This document shows positions 1 to 6,849 of a stretch of 14,646 nucleotides of DNA, piece after piece. How positions within the stretch are numbered: position 1 is the first letter of the stretch; each line of letters opens with the position of its first letter. The stretch is from positions 1 to 14,646 of the forward strand of contig JAVWCU010000025.1 in assembly GCA_036648855.1 (NCBI GenBank), given 5' to 3'. The translations under genes were made by a program, and so were the position numbers. A model generated the notes under the pieces. The model did no database searches, was not told the origin of the DNA, and saw nothing but the letters and a program-made list of their open reading frames with translations. The stretch comes from Faecenecus sp036648855 (lineage in GTDB: Bacteria; Bacillota_I; Bacilli_A; RF39; UBA660).

Positions 1-1
1 A

Positions 2-49
2 TGGGCTTGGACTGATACTCCTTGGATTTTTGACAAGGAGGTATTATAA
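2..49 (+). CDS. cotJB: Spore coat protein CotJB, C-terminal tail (partial)
   Basis: Only the last 15 codons are present. Frame 2 reads W-A-W-T-D-T-P-W-I-F-D-K-E-V-L and stops at TAA 47-49. The Trp/Pro-rich ending and the position directly before cotJC fit CotJB, whose C-terminus is usually rich in Trp, Pro and acidic residues. The stop overlaps the cotJC start by one base (TAATG), so the two are translationally coupled, and the cotJC ribosome binding site lies inside this tail. The assignment rests mainly on context, because 15 residues are too few for a family call alone. Confidence 0.7.
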   Translation, partial: WAWTDTPWIFDKEVL

Positions 50-609
50 TGTTCTTATATCAAAAAAGATTACAGTATCCAGTTAATATAAAAAAACATG
101 ATTTAAGAATGGTTAAATATTTAGCAACACAGTATGGTGGAGCAAATGGAGAACTAGGTGCAGCTGTTAGATATTTAAATCAAAGGTTTACTATGCCTGA
201 TAATAGAGGTAAAGCTTTGCTTACGGATATTGGAACAGAAGAGTTAGGTCATATTGAAATTATTTCAACAATGATGTATCAATTAATGAAGGATGCTAGT
301 ATGGAAGAACTTAGAGAAGCAGGGCTGGATGCTAATTATGCTGAGCATGCTAGGGGAATATTTCCAACAGATGCAAACGGGGTACCATTTACAGCAGGAT
401 ATATTGCGACAACAGGGAATGCTTTAGCTGATTTAGAAGAAGATATGGCAGCAGAAGAAAAAGCCAGGGCAGTGTATGAAAACTTAATTGATTTAACAGT
501 TGATCCTGATATAATAGGACCACTACTATGGTTAAGACAAAGGGAAGTTGTTCATTATGCTAGATTTAAAGAATTAAGAGAGTATTATATAAGTAAGGGA
601 ATTAAATAA
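49..609 (+). CDS. cotJC: Spore coat protein CotJC, manganese catalase family
   Basis: 186 aa, close to the 189 aa of B. subtilis CotJC. The fold is the four-helix ferritin-like manganese catalase. Likely di-manganese ligands are visible: Glu35 in GANGELG, Glu65 and His68 in TEELGHIE, Glu136/137 in AAEEKAR, and His169 in REVVHYARF. In spore formers this protein sits in the coat or is made in the mother cell; catalase activity is expected from the family but not shown here. AAGGAGG at 35-41 lies 7 nt before the ATG. It overlaps cotJB by one base and is followed 13 nt later by a small unknown gene, so all three are probably one sporulation operon whose promoter lies upstream of the window. Confidence 0.93.
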   Translation: MFLYQKRLQYPVNIKKHDLRMVKYLATQYGGANGELGAAVRYLNQRFTMPDNRGKALLTDIGTEELGHIEIISTMMYQLMKDASMEELREAGLDANYAEHARGIFPTDANGVPFTAGYIATTGNALADLEEDMAAEEKARAVYENLIDLTVDPDIIGPLLWLRQREVVHYARFKELREYYISKGIK

Positions 610-622
610 AGTAGGAGAATAT

Positions 623-877
623 ATGAAAGAAGTAATTGAAGAACAAGATTTTAATGAGCTAAAAAGGCAAAATAATGGGTTATTACTTACAGATCAACAA
701 GTGTCTATATTAGAAAAAAATCGAATTCCATATTTGCAATGCTCAAATTTAAGGAGTTTAGTTTTTTTAATAGAAACAGTTTTAAATTCTGATCCGGGGA
801 TAGATGAAACTGGAGAACTTGAAGCGTTATCTTCTCTATTAGCGGAAGATGCCTATTATCAAGAAACTAATTATTAA
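623..877 (+). CDS. Small uncharacterised protein downstream of cotJC
   Basis: 84 aa, acidic, no signal peptide and no membrane segment. TAGGAG at 611-616 lies 6 nt before the ATG, so translation is well supported. Visible features are an N-terminal charged helix, then LLLTDQQVSILEKNRIPYLQCSNLRS, which reads like a short helix-strand unit with one Cys (residue 40), and a C-terminal acidic stretch ending YYQETNY. The shape recalls small uncharacterised clostridial proteins, but I cannot name a family. Only 13 nt separate it from cotJC and a terminator-like hairpin follows, so it is probably expressed with the coat genes. A role in the coat is inferred from position only. Confidence 0.75.
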   Translation: MKEVIEEQDFNELKRQNNGLLLTDQQVSILEKNRIPYLQCSNLRSLVFLIETVLNSDPGIDETGELEALSSLLAEDAYYQETNY

Positions 878-939
878 ATATTATTTTAATTAAGTTATTT
901 TGTCTAGGGTCCTAATATCAATACTATAATTATTTAAAA

Positions 940-974
940 CAGAAGAGGTAATTACTATGTAGTTATCTTTTTTG
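940..974 (+). terminator. Terminator-like hairpin after the cotJ operon
   Basis: Arms 940-955 and 959-974 pair over 16 positions, with several G-U pairs, around the 3-nt loop TAT. The 3' arm contains a run of six T (968-973). It lies 62 nt after the last stop codon. The stem is AU-rich and the T-run is itself paired, so strength is uncertain. Confidence 0.55.
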
Positions 975-1099
975 CTTTTCCTAAGGTTATAATCTAAGTA
1001 AAAGGGATTCTAAATTTATCCATATAGTATATGAGGTTTAATTTAATGATTTTTTAATTTGTGTTTAATAAAAAGGTAGGAAAAAATAGTTAAATACGG

Positions 1100-1105
1100 T
1101 ATAAT
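1100..1105 (+). promoter_or_regulatory. -10 element for the SDR/C-S lyase operon
   Basis: A perfect TATAAT lies 25 nt before the ATG at 1131, predicting a leader of about 19 nt. No convincing -35 hexamer is seen 16-18 nt upstream and there is no TGn extension, so the call rests on the -10 alone. Confidence 0.45.
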
Positions 1106-1130
1106 AAGGAAGTTAAGTTGAGGTGAAACC

Positions 1131-1874
1131 ATGAATAATAATAAAGTGGCTCTTGTAACAGGAGCAAGTAGGGGAATTGGAGCAAGTACTGCTAGAGAGT
1201 TAGCAGGGATGGGCTTTAACATTGTAATCAATTATGCTAGTGATGAGACGTCTGCAAAGGAAGTTGAACAAGAAATTAATAAATTATGTGATGTGCAGAC
1301 TTTAGTAATAAAAGCAGATATTTCTAAAGAAGCTGAAGTAAAAAAAATGATAGATAAAGTCGTTCTTAAATTTGGCAGAATAGATGTGGTTGTTAATAAT
1401 GCTGCAATTGCAATTGACACACTCTTTATGGATAAAACAGTCACTAATTTCAGGAGAATATTAGATGTTAATTTAATAGGAACTTTTTTGGTTAGCAAAT
1501 ATGCAGGTGATTTTATGAAAAAAGCTCAGTCTGGAGTAATAATTAATATATCATCAACAAATGGAATTGATACTTATTATCCTATGAGTCTTGATTATGA
1601 TGCTTCTAAAGCAGGAGTTATTTCTTTAACACATAATCTTGCTTTAGAGTATGCTCCTTATATTAGAGTTAATACGGTAGCGCCGGGGTGGGTTAAGACA
1701 GATATGAATAAAGAACTAGATCAGGAATTTGTAGATAAGGAGAATCAGAAAATTTTACTTGAAAGATTTGCTAATCCAGAAGAAATAGCAAAAGTAGTAA
1801 GCTTTTTAGTAAGCGAGGAAGCAAGTTATATAAACGATACAGTTATTAGAGTAGATGGTGGATTAAAATATTAG
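1131..1874 (+). CDS. Short-chain dehydrogenase/reductase, FabG-like
   Basis: 247 aa, the usual length of a classical SDR. The NAD(P)-binding glycine motif TGASRGIG is at residues 10-17, NNAA follows the central strands, the catalytic Ser is at 141/142 in NISS, and Tyr156/Lys160 lie in YDASK. The C-terminus ending in VDGGLKY is typical of FabG-like oxidoreductases. The Arg in the glycine motif favours NADPH. The substrate cannot be read from the sequence. It is not in a fatty-acid synthesis cluster, so a housekeeping FabG role is not implied. GAGGTGA lies just before the ATG. Its stop TAG overlaps the ribosome binding site of the next gene 9 nt downstream, so the two are one operon. Confidence 0.92.
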   Translation: MNNNKVALVTGASRGIGASTARELAGMGFNIVINYASDETSAKEVEQEINKLCDVQTLVIKADISKEAEVKKMIDKVVLKFGRIDVVVNNAAIAIDTLFMDKTVTNFRRILDVNLIGTFLVSKYAGDFMKKAQSGVIINISSTNGIDTYYPMSLDYDASKAGVISLTHNLALEYAPYIRVNTVAPGWVKTDMNKELDQEFVDKENQKILLERFANPEEIAKVVSFLVSEEASYINDTVIRVDGGLKY

Positions 1875-1883
1875 GAGGTAGTA

Positions 1884-3134
1884 GTGGTGTTAGAAATTAG
1901 TAATGAAATAAAAGCGTTATCAGAGGTGGTTGAGCCTAGTTTAAAGGGAATATTTTTAGAAATAGATAAGCAAGAGGAGCTAAATACATTGAAAGTGTTA
2001 AGGGCTTTTAATGAATTTAATATTTCTGAAGCACATTTTAATTCTACAACAGGATATGGTTATAATGATGTAGGAAGGGATGTAATAGAACAGGTTTTTG
2101 CTAAAGTTTTAGGAGCTGAGGATTGTTTAGTTAGGGGACAATTTATTTCTGGGACGCATGCTTTAACAGTAGCATTATTTGCTTATTTAAGGCCTGGAGA
2201 TACAATGTTGAGTATTACTGGTAAACCATATGATACTTTGGAAGAAGTAATTGGAATAAGAGAGAATGGAAGTTCTTTAGCATCATATAATATAAATTAT
2301 GAGCAGATTGATTTAGTTGATAATGACTTTGACTATGAGAGCATTAAAAAAAGACTTAATAATTCTTCTGTTAAGTTAATAGAAATACAAAGATCTAAGG
2401 GATATTCTACTAGGAAGAGTATTACAATTAATCAGGTAGAAAAAGTTATTGGGCTAATTAGAGAATTAGATAAAGATGTTATTATTATGGTAGATAACTG
2501 CTATTGTGAATTTGTTAGTGATAAGGAACCAACAGAGGTAGGGGCTGATGTTATGGTGGGTTCACTTATTAAAAATTTAGGGGGAGGTATTGCTCCAAAT
2601 GGGGCTTATATTGCAGGTCGTCATGATTTAGTTGAACTTGCAGGAGAAAGACTTACTGCTCCTGGAGAGGGTAGAGAAGTTGGACCTACTTTGGGAATTA
2701 ACAAGGCTTTTTTACAGGGCTTATTTCTTGCTCCTAGTGTTGTTGCAAGTAGTTTAAAAACAGCAGTTTTTGCTAGTAAAATGTTAGAGGAATTAGGATA
2801 TGAGGTTGAACCTAGATATTTAGATAAAAGAGCAGATATAGTACAGAATATTATATTTAAAGATTCTAATAAATTAATTAAATATATTCAGGGTATTCAG
2901 TATGCCTCTCCAATTGACTCTTTTGTTAAACCTATTCCTAGTGAAATGCCAGGTTATACAAGTAAAGTAATTATGGCAGCGGGAGCATTTACTCAGGGTT
3001 CATCAATTGAATTATCTTGTGATGGACCACTAAGGGAACCATTTATTGCTTATCAGCAGGGAGGACTAACATATAGTATTGGTAAGATAGGAGTAATGAG
3101 AGCTATTGATGAATTAAATAAAATTGACATATAG
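1884..3134 (+). CDS. PLP-dependent methionine gamma-lyase family protein (YnbB/aluminium-resistance type)
   Basis: 416 aa, close to B. subtilis YnbB (about 421 aa). The fold-type I PLP enzyme signature is clear. The Schiff-base lysine is Lys230 in SLIKNLGGGIAPNG, preceded by the PLP-contacting Asp in MVDNCYCEF, and HALTVALFAYLRPGD matches the N-terminal cofactor region. The family is annotated as methionine gamma-lyase or aluminium resistance protein, but its physiological C-S or amino-acid substrate is not settled. The start is a GTG; AGGAGG at 1873-1878 is 5 nt from GTG 1884 and 8 nt from GTG 1887, so the protein may begin one codon later. It is co-transcribed with the SDR. A terminator is built over its TAG stop. 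Confidence 0.9.
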   Translation: MVLEISNEIKALSEVVEPSLKGIFLEIDKQEELNTLKVLRAFNEFNISEAHFNSTTGYGYNDVGRDVIEQVFAKVLGAEDCLVRGQFISGTHALTVALFAYLRPGDTMLSITGKPYDTLEEVIGIRENGSSLASYNINYEQIDLVDNDFDYESIKKRLNNSSVKLIEIQRSKGYSTRKSITINQVEKVIGLIRELDKDVIIMVDNCYCEFVSDKEPTEVGADVMVGSLIKNLGGGIAPNGAYIAGRHDLVELAGERLTAPGEGREVGPTLGINKAFLQGLFLAPSVVASSLKTAVFASKMLEELGYEVEPRYLDKRADIVQNIIFKDSNKLIKYIQGIQYASPIDSFVKPIPSEMPGYTSKVIMAAGAFTQGSSIELSCDGPLREPFIAYQQGGLTYSIGKIGVMRAIDELNKIDI

Positions 3135-3145
3135 TCAGTTTTTTT
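3120..3145 (+). terminator. Rho-independent terminator overlapping the stop codon
   Basis: Nine pairs between 3120-3128 and 3134-3142 (one G-U) around the loop ATATA, continuing into a run of seven T (3139-3145). The TAG stop of the lyase gene (3132-3134) lies at the loop/3'-arm border. Confidence 0.85.
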
Positions 3146-3177
3146 ATAGGTAAATTAGTAGATTGTTTTTAGTTTTA

Positions 3178-3186
3178 TGCTATACT
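3178..3186 (+). promoter_or_regulatory. Extended -10 promoter of the membrane protein gene
   Basis: TGC followed by TATACT (3181-3186) forms an extended -10. The -35 region is weak. The predicted start near 3193 leaves a leader of about 18 nt containing GAGGGA (3201-3206) before the ATG at 3211. Confidence 0.6.
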
Positions 3187-3210
3187 TAAATAAAATAAGC
3201 GAGGGATAAA

Positions 3211-3942
3211 ATGAAATATGAGAATTGCAATCAGGCATACTTAGATAATGAAGTTTCTTGTAAAGTGGATAATAGAAATAGATTATTTCTGATTTTTGGA
3301 GTATGTTTTGGCTTAGTATCTTTAATTATAATGATATTTTTTCCTTTAATAGCTATTCCTATTTCAATAATAGGGGTGGTGTTTGCTATCTTAGGTAGAA
3401 ATAATTCGCCGGTTTTAGCTATTATAGGAATTATTATATCGGGTTTAAGTTTTATTTTGGCCGTAGTTTTTTCTTTTTCCTTATTAACAGTAGTTATTAA
3501 GGGCAGTACTTTGACATCAGAAAATGTTGTTAGCAATATAGAGGCTAATTATAAATATAAAGATCAGGTCTATGGTAACTGGGAACAGGTAAGCGATAAT
3601 GATTTATTAGTATTAAATATGGATGGTACTTATGAATGGTATTTGGATAAAAATAATTTGAGTACAAATTTTATAAAAGGCATCTTTACTTTGAAAAATG
3701 GAGTTAATATTTATAATAATATTACTTATATGGATTCAGCATATTTGTATTATCATTTATGTTTAACAAAAATGGCTTCATCAGTTGAGGGAGTAGATAC
3801 TAATATTAAAATGGAAACTAGGCAAACAGAGTATTATTTAGGAATAGATATTTCTACTAAAACTAAAATAGTCCTTGAGAATATTGAAACAGGCCTTAAG
3901 ACATATTTTGTTAAACCCATTGATTTATTAAATACTATTTAA
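3211..3942 (+). CDS. Uncharacterised membrane protein with DUF4190-like N-terminus and extracytoplasmic domain
   Basis: 243 aa. A short N-terminus with two Cys (residues 6 and 17) may be a decayed zinc ribbon of the kind often found before DUF4190 segments. Residues about 24-95 form three hydrophobic helices; the Gly/Ile-rich pattern with a short ILGRNNSP turn resembles DUF4190. Residues about 96-243 form a soluble, probably external, beta-rich domain. Its pattern of GNW, LNMDGTYEWY and IKGIFTLKNG resembles the small lipocalin-like domains (DUF5640 type) on clostridial membrane proteins. Function is unknown. It has its own promoter and overlaps the convergent minus-strand gene by 8 bp, with no obvious terminator between them. 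Confidence 0.8.
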   Translation: MKYENCNQAYLDNEVSCKVDNRNRLFLIFGVCFGLVSLIIMIFFPLIAIPISIIGVVFAILGRNNSPVLAIIGIIISGLSFILAVVFSFSLLTVVIKGSTLTSENVVSNIEANYKYKDQVYGNWEQVSDNDLLVLNMDGTYEWYLDKNNLSTNFIKGIFTLKNGVNIYNNITYMDSAYLYYHLCLTKMASSVEGVDTNIKMETRQTEYYLGIDISTKTKIVLENIETGLKTYFVKPIDLLNTI

Positions 3943-4453
3943 AAAAACTATTATCATCATTGATTCCAATTGGAAAATTAACATGGCGTGCCCATAGATC
4001 ATTGTCTATATTAGGGATAGGTTTAGTATTTATAACTGAAGTCATTAGCAACTGGCTATTATTAATAAATTGTTGATCATAACTAACATCGTTGTTCATA
4101 AAAAATAGTTTATCTTCAGCTTGGATATGTAAGAGAATAATAATGAATTTACTATTGATAGTTAAAATATCTAGAACTTTAAAATAAGCATTAGGATGAA
4201 TAACATAAAGGCCCCAAGAGGTGTCTTCTTCTAGTTCTTGCATATCAGTAGCATGATTACTTAGGATAATAAATCTAGTATTATGCTTTTTATTAAGTCC
4301 CCCTATTTTGTAGGTCATTTCAGTAAAAGATGGTTCAACTATAATAAGTCCTTTGGTATACATTTTTAGGGTGTCTTCTTTTAAAAATAAATCTCTTACA
4401 AACATTTTAACTTGATTATAATTGTTCTTAATAATGATTTCTGTTTTTTCCAT
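3935..4453 (-). CDS. Uncharacterised soluble protein
   Basis: 172 aa, read leftwards from ATG at 4451-4453. AAGGAG (4459-4464, complement) lies 5 nt before the start, and an extended -10 lies about 22 nt upstream, so it is a real gene. There is no signal peptide; the most hydrophobic stretch (FIIILLHIQ) is too short for a membrane span. Predicted alternating strands (GLIIVEP, TRFIILSN, WGLYVIHP) suggest an alpha/beta protein. I do not recognise the family. It is the only minus-strand gene in the window and is divergent from the next gene, with 92 bp between the two start codons. Its TAG stop lies within the end of the convergent plus-strand gene. Confidence 0.75.
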   Translation of the reverse strand: MEKTEIIIKNNYNQVKMFVRDLFLKEDTLKMYTKGLIIVEPSFTEMTYKIGGLNKKHNTRFIILSNHATDMQELEEDTSWGLYVIHPNAYFKVLDILTINSKFIIILLHIQAEDKLFFMNNDVSYDQQFINNSQLLMTSVINTKPIPNIDNDLWARHVNFPIGINDDNSFFK

Positions 4454-4475
4454 AGATACTCCTTATAACATAATT

Positions 4476-4484
4476 ATTATATCA
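4476..4484 (-). promoter_or_regulatory. Extended -10 promoter of the minus-strand gene
   Basis: On the complement, TGA is followed by a perfect TATAAT. The -35 is weak. The predicted start near 4469 gives a leader of about 16 nt that includes AAGGAG. It lies back to back with the promoter at 4519-4527. Confidence 0.6.
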
Positions 4485-4518
4485 TATTCATAATAGCAAA
4501 ATAAAAAATTTAAAAGCA

Positions 4519-4527
4519 TGATATACT
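4519..4527 (+). promoter_or_regulatory. Extended -10 promoter (TGATATACT)
   Basis: TGA then TATACT (4522-4527), followed 7 nt later by GAGGTGG and the ATG at 4546, so the leader is only about 12 nt. The surrounding string TTTAAAAGCATGATATACT is almost the same as that before the gene at 5265. Confidence 0.65.
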
Positions 4528-4545
4528 ATATAGAGAGGTGGTATT

Positions 4546-5154
4546 ATGTGGGAAAGCTTAAGAAGTTCTAGAAGCTTTTTAATTAATAAAAAGTTTATTA
4601 CTACTTTATGTAAAACAACTAATTTAGTTATGATTGAATCGGCAAAAGGGAAAGATACTAGAAAGATAACTAGGACTAAACAGTGGAAACAGTTGTTAGA
4701 AGTGGAAATAGATAAGTTAATTAGTTTGTTTACTTATAAAGAGTGGTTAGATATACTATTTTTTGGTGATATGACTAGTTATACTAAGGCCTCTAAGAAT
4801 AAAACTGCGGATATTAAAATAAATTTGACAAAGTTTTTAACAAATCATTACATTTCTATATATGATCTACTGGATTTAGATATATATAGTTTATATCAAA
4901 CTAAATCTCTAAATCAGGTATCTTCTTTAATTTTAATGCAGGATGTATTTTTGGGTGATAATAAAATAGATGCAGTACTAATTAATTATAAAGATGATTC
5001 TAGAATGTGTTACAATCAAGTGACTAGCCTAAGAGTAATGGTTGAAAATATAGAAGTAAAACCGGAGTCTATTGTTATAACTTTAGTTGATATTAATTCT
5101 GTTAAGAGTAGAGGGGTAATGTCTTTATTAAAGGCAATATTTTTTATGGAATAA
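4546..5154 (+). CDS. Uncharacterised protein, 202 aa
   Basis: 202 aa, no signal peptide, mixed charge. GAGGTGG at 4535-4541 lies 4 nt before the ATG, and a promoter sits just upstream. The N-terminal half is basic and helical, with WKQLLEVEIDKLISLF and TYKEWLDILFFGDM as amphipathic helices and a Lys-rich stretch around residues 83-97. The C-terminal half is strand-rich (VSSLILMQDVF, KIDAVLINYKD, ESIVITLVDIN). I do not recognise the family. The TAA stop is followed in frame by TAG. It has its own promoter and terminator, so it is monocistronic. Confidence 0.72.
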   Translation: MWESLRSSRSFLINKKFITTLCKTTNLVMIESAKGKDTRKITRTKQWKQLLEVEIDKLISLFTYKEWLDILFFGDMTSYTKASKNKTADIKINLTKFLTNHYISIYDLLDLDIYSLYQTKSLNQVSSLILMQDVFLGDNKIDAVLINYKDDSRMCYNQVTSLRVMVENIEVKPESIVITLVDINSVKSRGVMSLLKAIFFME

Positions 5155-5190
5155 TAGAGACTTTACATAGTTTTATTTTGTATTTTAAGT

Positions 5191-5227
5191 AAAGGTAGAT
5201 AAATTACTAAGGTCTATCTTTTATTTT
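5191..5227 (+). terminator. Rho-independent terminator
   Basis: Arms 5191-5199 (AAAGGTAGA) and 5213-5221 pair over nine positions with one G-U. The loop is about 13 nt, and the tail TTTTATTTT follows (5219-5227). It ends the 4546-5154 transcript. Confidence 0.72.
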
Positions 5228-5237
5228 GTTTAAAACA

Positions 5238-5246
5238 TGATATACT
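5238..5246 (+). promoter_or_regulatory. Extended -10 promoter (TGATATACT)
   Basis: TGA then TATACT (5241-5246), eight bases before GAGGTG at 5255-5260. The predicted start near 5253 falls on the first in-frame ATG, which supports ATG 5265 as the true start. It likely drives the three-gene operon 5265-7274. Confidence 0.65.
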
Positions 5247-5264
5247 TAATTTATGAGGTGCTTT

Positions 5265-5912
5265 ATGGTAGTAAAAGATATGACTTTTAGAAAACTAGAT
5301 AGAAAGTGGTTTTTATTAGAAAATAGTAAAGATATAAAGAAAATAAATAGGCTATTTCATCTGAAAAAGAGTAAGTATCCTATTCTGACATTTGCTTATA
5401 TTGATCATGAAGAAGGTATTTCTTTACGTATTTTAGGCCCTATTGAGGTAGTTAATAAAGAACTTTTTTTAAATGAAAAATTAATTAGTAAGAGATTAGA
5501 TATAATTCGGTATAGTGAAATGGAAAATTTAGAGTTAAGTTTAGTTTCAGATACTATTATAAAAAAAATTAAATATACTATAGATGTTATAGATGAAATG
5601 AATGGTTATTATACGAATAAGGAAGTTGTTAAGACTAGGGAGAATGTTAAGTTAGACAATGATAGAGATTTAATTATGCCAGATAATATAAAGTTTTTAG
5701 CTTTAGGGGAAGATAAAAAACGGGAATTTTTAACGGGGAGAATAGATGGTTATGATGAAGAAACGGGTTATTATATAGTAAGTATTTTAGAAAGACCGAA
5801 GTTAGATTTCGGAATTAAAGTTATGGATAAGGTTATATTAAAATATGTGGATAGACCTAATTATCAAGGACTGGCATTAGTTAAGAAGTTTTGTTCTGAA
5901 AATATAAAATAG
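5265..5912 (+). CDS. Uncharacterised protein, about 215 aa
   Basis: 215 aa from ATG 5265. An earlier in-frame ATG at 5253 would place the ribosome binding site GAGGTG (5255-5260) inside the gene and coincide with the predicted transcription start, so I prefer 5265. There is no membrane segment or signal peptide. The N-terminal half is alpha/beta (PILTFAYIDH, GISLRILGPIEVV). A charged linker of about 25 residues follows around 126-150, then a strand-rich C-terminal part (FLTGRIDGYDEETGYYIVSIL, IKVMDKVILKYVD) reads like a small beta-barrel. I do not recognise the family. It is first in an operon with a hydrolase (19-nt gap) and a DUF188 gene. Confidence 0.72.
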   Translation: MVVKDMTFRKLDRKWFLLENSKDIKKINRLFHLKKSKYPILTFAYIDHEEGISLRILGPIEVVNKELFLNEKLISKRLDIIRYSEMENLELSLVSDTIIKKIKYTIDVIDEMNGYYTNKEVVKTRENVKLDNDRDLIMPDNIKFLALGEDKKREFLTGRIDGYDEETGYYIVSILERPKLDFGIKVMDKVILKYVDRPNYQGLALVKKFCSENIK

Positions 5913-5931
5913 CAGAGGATGGGAGGTTATT

Positions 5932-6849
5932 ATGATAAAAAAGCAAGAGTTTATACTTAATTCAGAGTGTGATAATTTGCCGTTAGGAGTAACAATTATG
6001 ATTCCTGATAAGAAAATTAAGGGTATTGTTCAAATTGCACATGGAATGGCCGAGCATAGGAAAAGATATTATCATTTTATGACATATTTAGCTAAAAATG
6101 GTTATATTACTGTTATTAATGATCATCGGGGACATGGAGAAAGTATTAGGGACTCTGCGGATTTAGGCTATTTTTATGATGAAACAGGGGAGTGTATTAC
6201 TGAAGATTTACATCAGATTACTAAGTATATTAAAGATAGATTTAGAGATTATCCAGTAACTTTATTTGGGCATAGTATGGGGTCTTTAATTGTTAGAAAT
6301 TATTTGAAGAAGTATGATAATGAAATAGATAATTTAATTGTTAGTGGTTCCCCAAGTGAGAATAAGGGGATTAAGCTGGGATTATGTTTAGTTAAAAAAT
6401 TAATTAGTAAAAGAGGCGTTAAAGAGAGAAATTCTTTTATTGATAATTTAACTTTTGGACCTTATAGAAAGAAGTTTAAAAGTGATGGAGATAATGGTTG
6501 GCTTTCTAGGGATGTAAATGAAGTTGAAAAATATAATATTGATCCATTATGTGGGTTTAGTTTTACTTTGAATGGCTTTTTAAATTTGTTCTTGTTACTT
6601 CTTAATACTTATGATAAAACTGGTTATAAAGTTTTAAATAGTAATTTAAGAATTTTATTTATTGCTGGGGAGAATGATCCGGTGATTGTTTCTCAACCTG
6701 ATTTTAATAAGGCGGTTTTGTTTCTTAAGAATCTGGGATATAGTAATATAGCATCTATACTTTATCCTTTAATGAGGCATGAAGTATTGAATGAAACTGG
6801 TAAGGAAAAAGTATATAAAGATATTATGGAATTTATAGAATGCGTTTAA
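5932..6849 (+). CDS. Alpha/beta hydrolase, lysophospholipase/monoacylglycerol-lipase type
   Basis: 305 aa, matching the serine aminopeptidase S33 / Hydrolase_4 group. The oxyanion region is VQIAHGMAEH, then NDHRGHGES, the nucleophile elbow GHSMGS with Ser115, Asp249 in FIAGENDPV and His283 in PLMRHEVLNE, so the triad Ser-Asp-His is complete. A cap domain occupies about residues 140-235. There is no signal peptide, so it acts in the cytoplasm, probably on lipid esters; the substrate is not known. GGGAGG at 5921-5926 lies 5 nt before the ATG. The last 10 bp overlap the start of the next gene, so the two are translationally coupled. Confidence 0.9.
   Translation: MIKKQEFILNSECDNLPLGVTIMIPDKKIKGIVQIAHGMAEHRKRYYHFMTYLAKNGYITVINDHRGHGESIRDSADLGYFYDETGECITEDLHQITKYIKDRFRDYPVTLFGHSMGSLIVRNYLKKYDNEIDNLIVSGSPSENKGIKLGLCLVKKLISKRGVKERNSFIDNLTFGPYRKKFKSDGDNGWLSRDVNEVEKYNIDPLCGFSFTLNGFLNLFLLLLNTYDKTGYKVLNSNLRILFIAGENDPVIVSQPDFNKAVLFLKNLGYSNIASILYPLMRHEVLNETGKEKVYKDIMEFIECV

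Larger units (their letters stand above)
878..1130. other. Intergenic region, 253 bp
   Basis: It holds the hairpin at 940-974 and, at its right end, the promoter of the next operon. The stretch 975-1090 is AT-rich, and I see no open reading frame with a ribosome binding site on either strand and no recognisable riboswitch. The short string TCTAGGGTCC at 903-912 is the only GC-richer element. Confidence 0.6.

Noticed and set aside
903..912. TCTAGGGTCC, resembling the start of a guanidine-I (ykkC) riboswitch
   Set aside because: Only this short string matches; the later conserved blocks (CTGGTCCGAGAG and the ACGG region) are absent, and the next gene is over 200 nt away.
1043..1498. Minus-strand open frames opposite the SDR gene
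   Set aside because: They mirror a clear SDR coding sequence, have no ribosome binding site, and read as low-complexity Leu/Ser/Thr-rich peptides.
3231..3536. Minus-strand open frame opposite the membrane protein gene
   Set aside because: It is the complement of hydrophobic codons in the real gene and has no translation signals.
4517..4523. CATGATA as a SigG-type -10 element
   Set aside because: It fits the SigG -10 pattern, but no SigG -35 (GHATR) lies at the right distance; the extended sigma-A -10 explains the same bases better.
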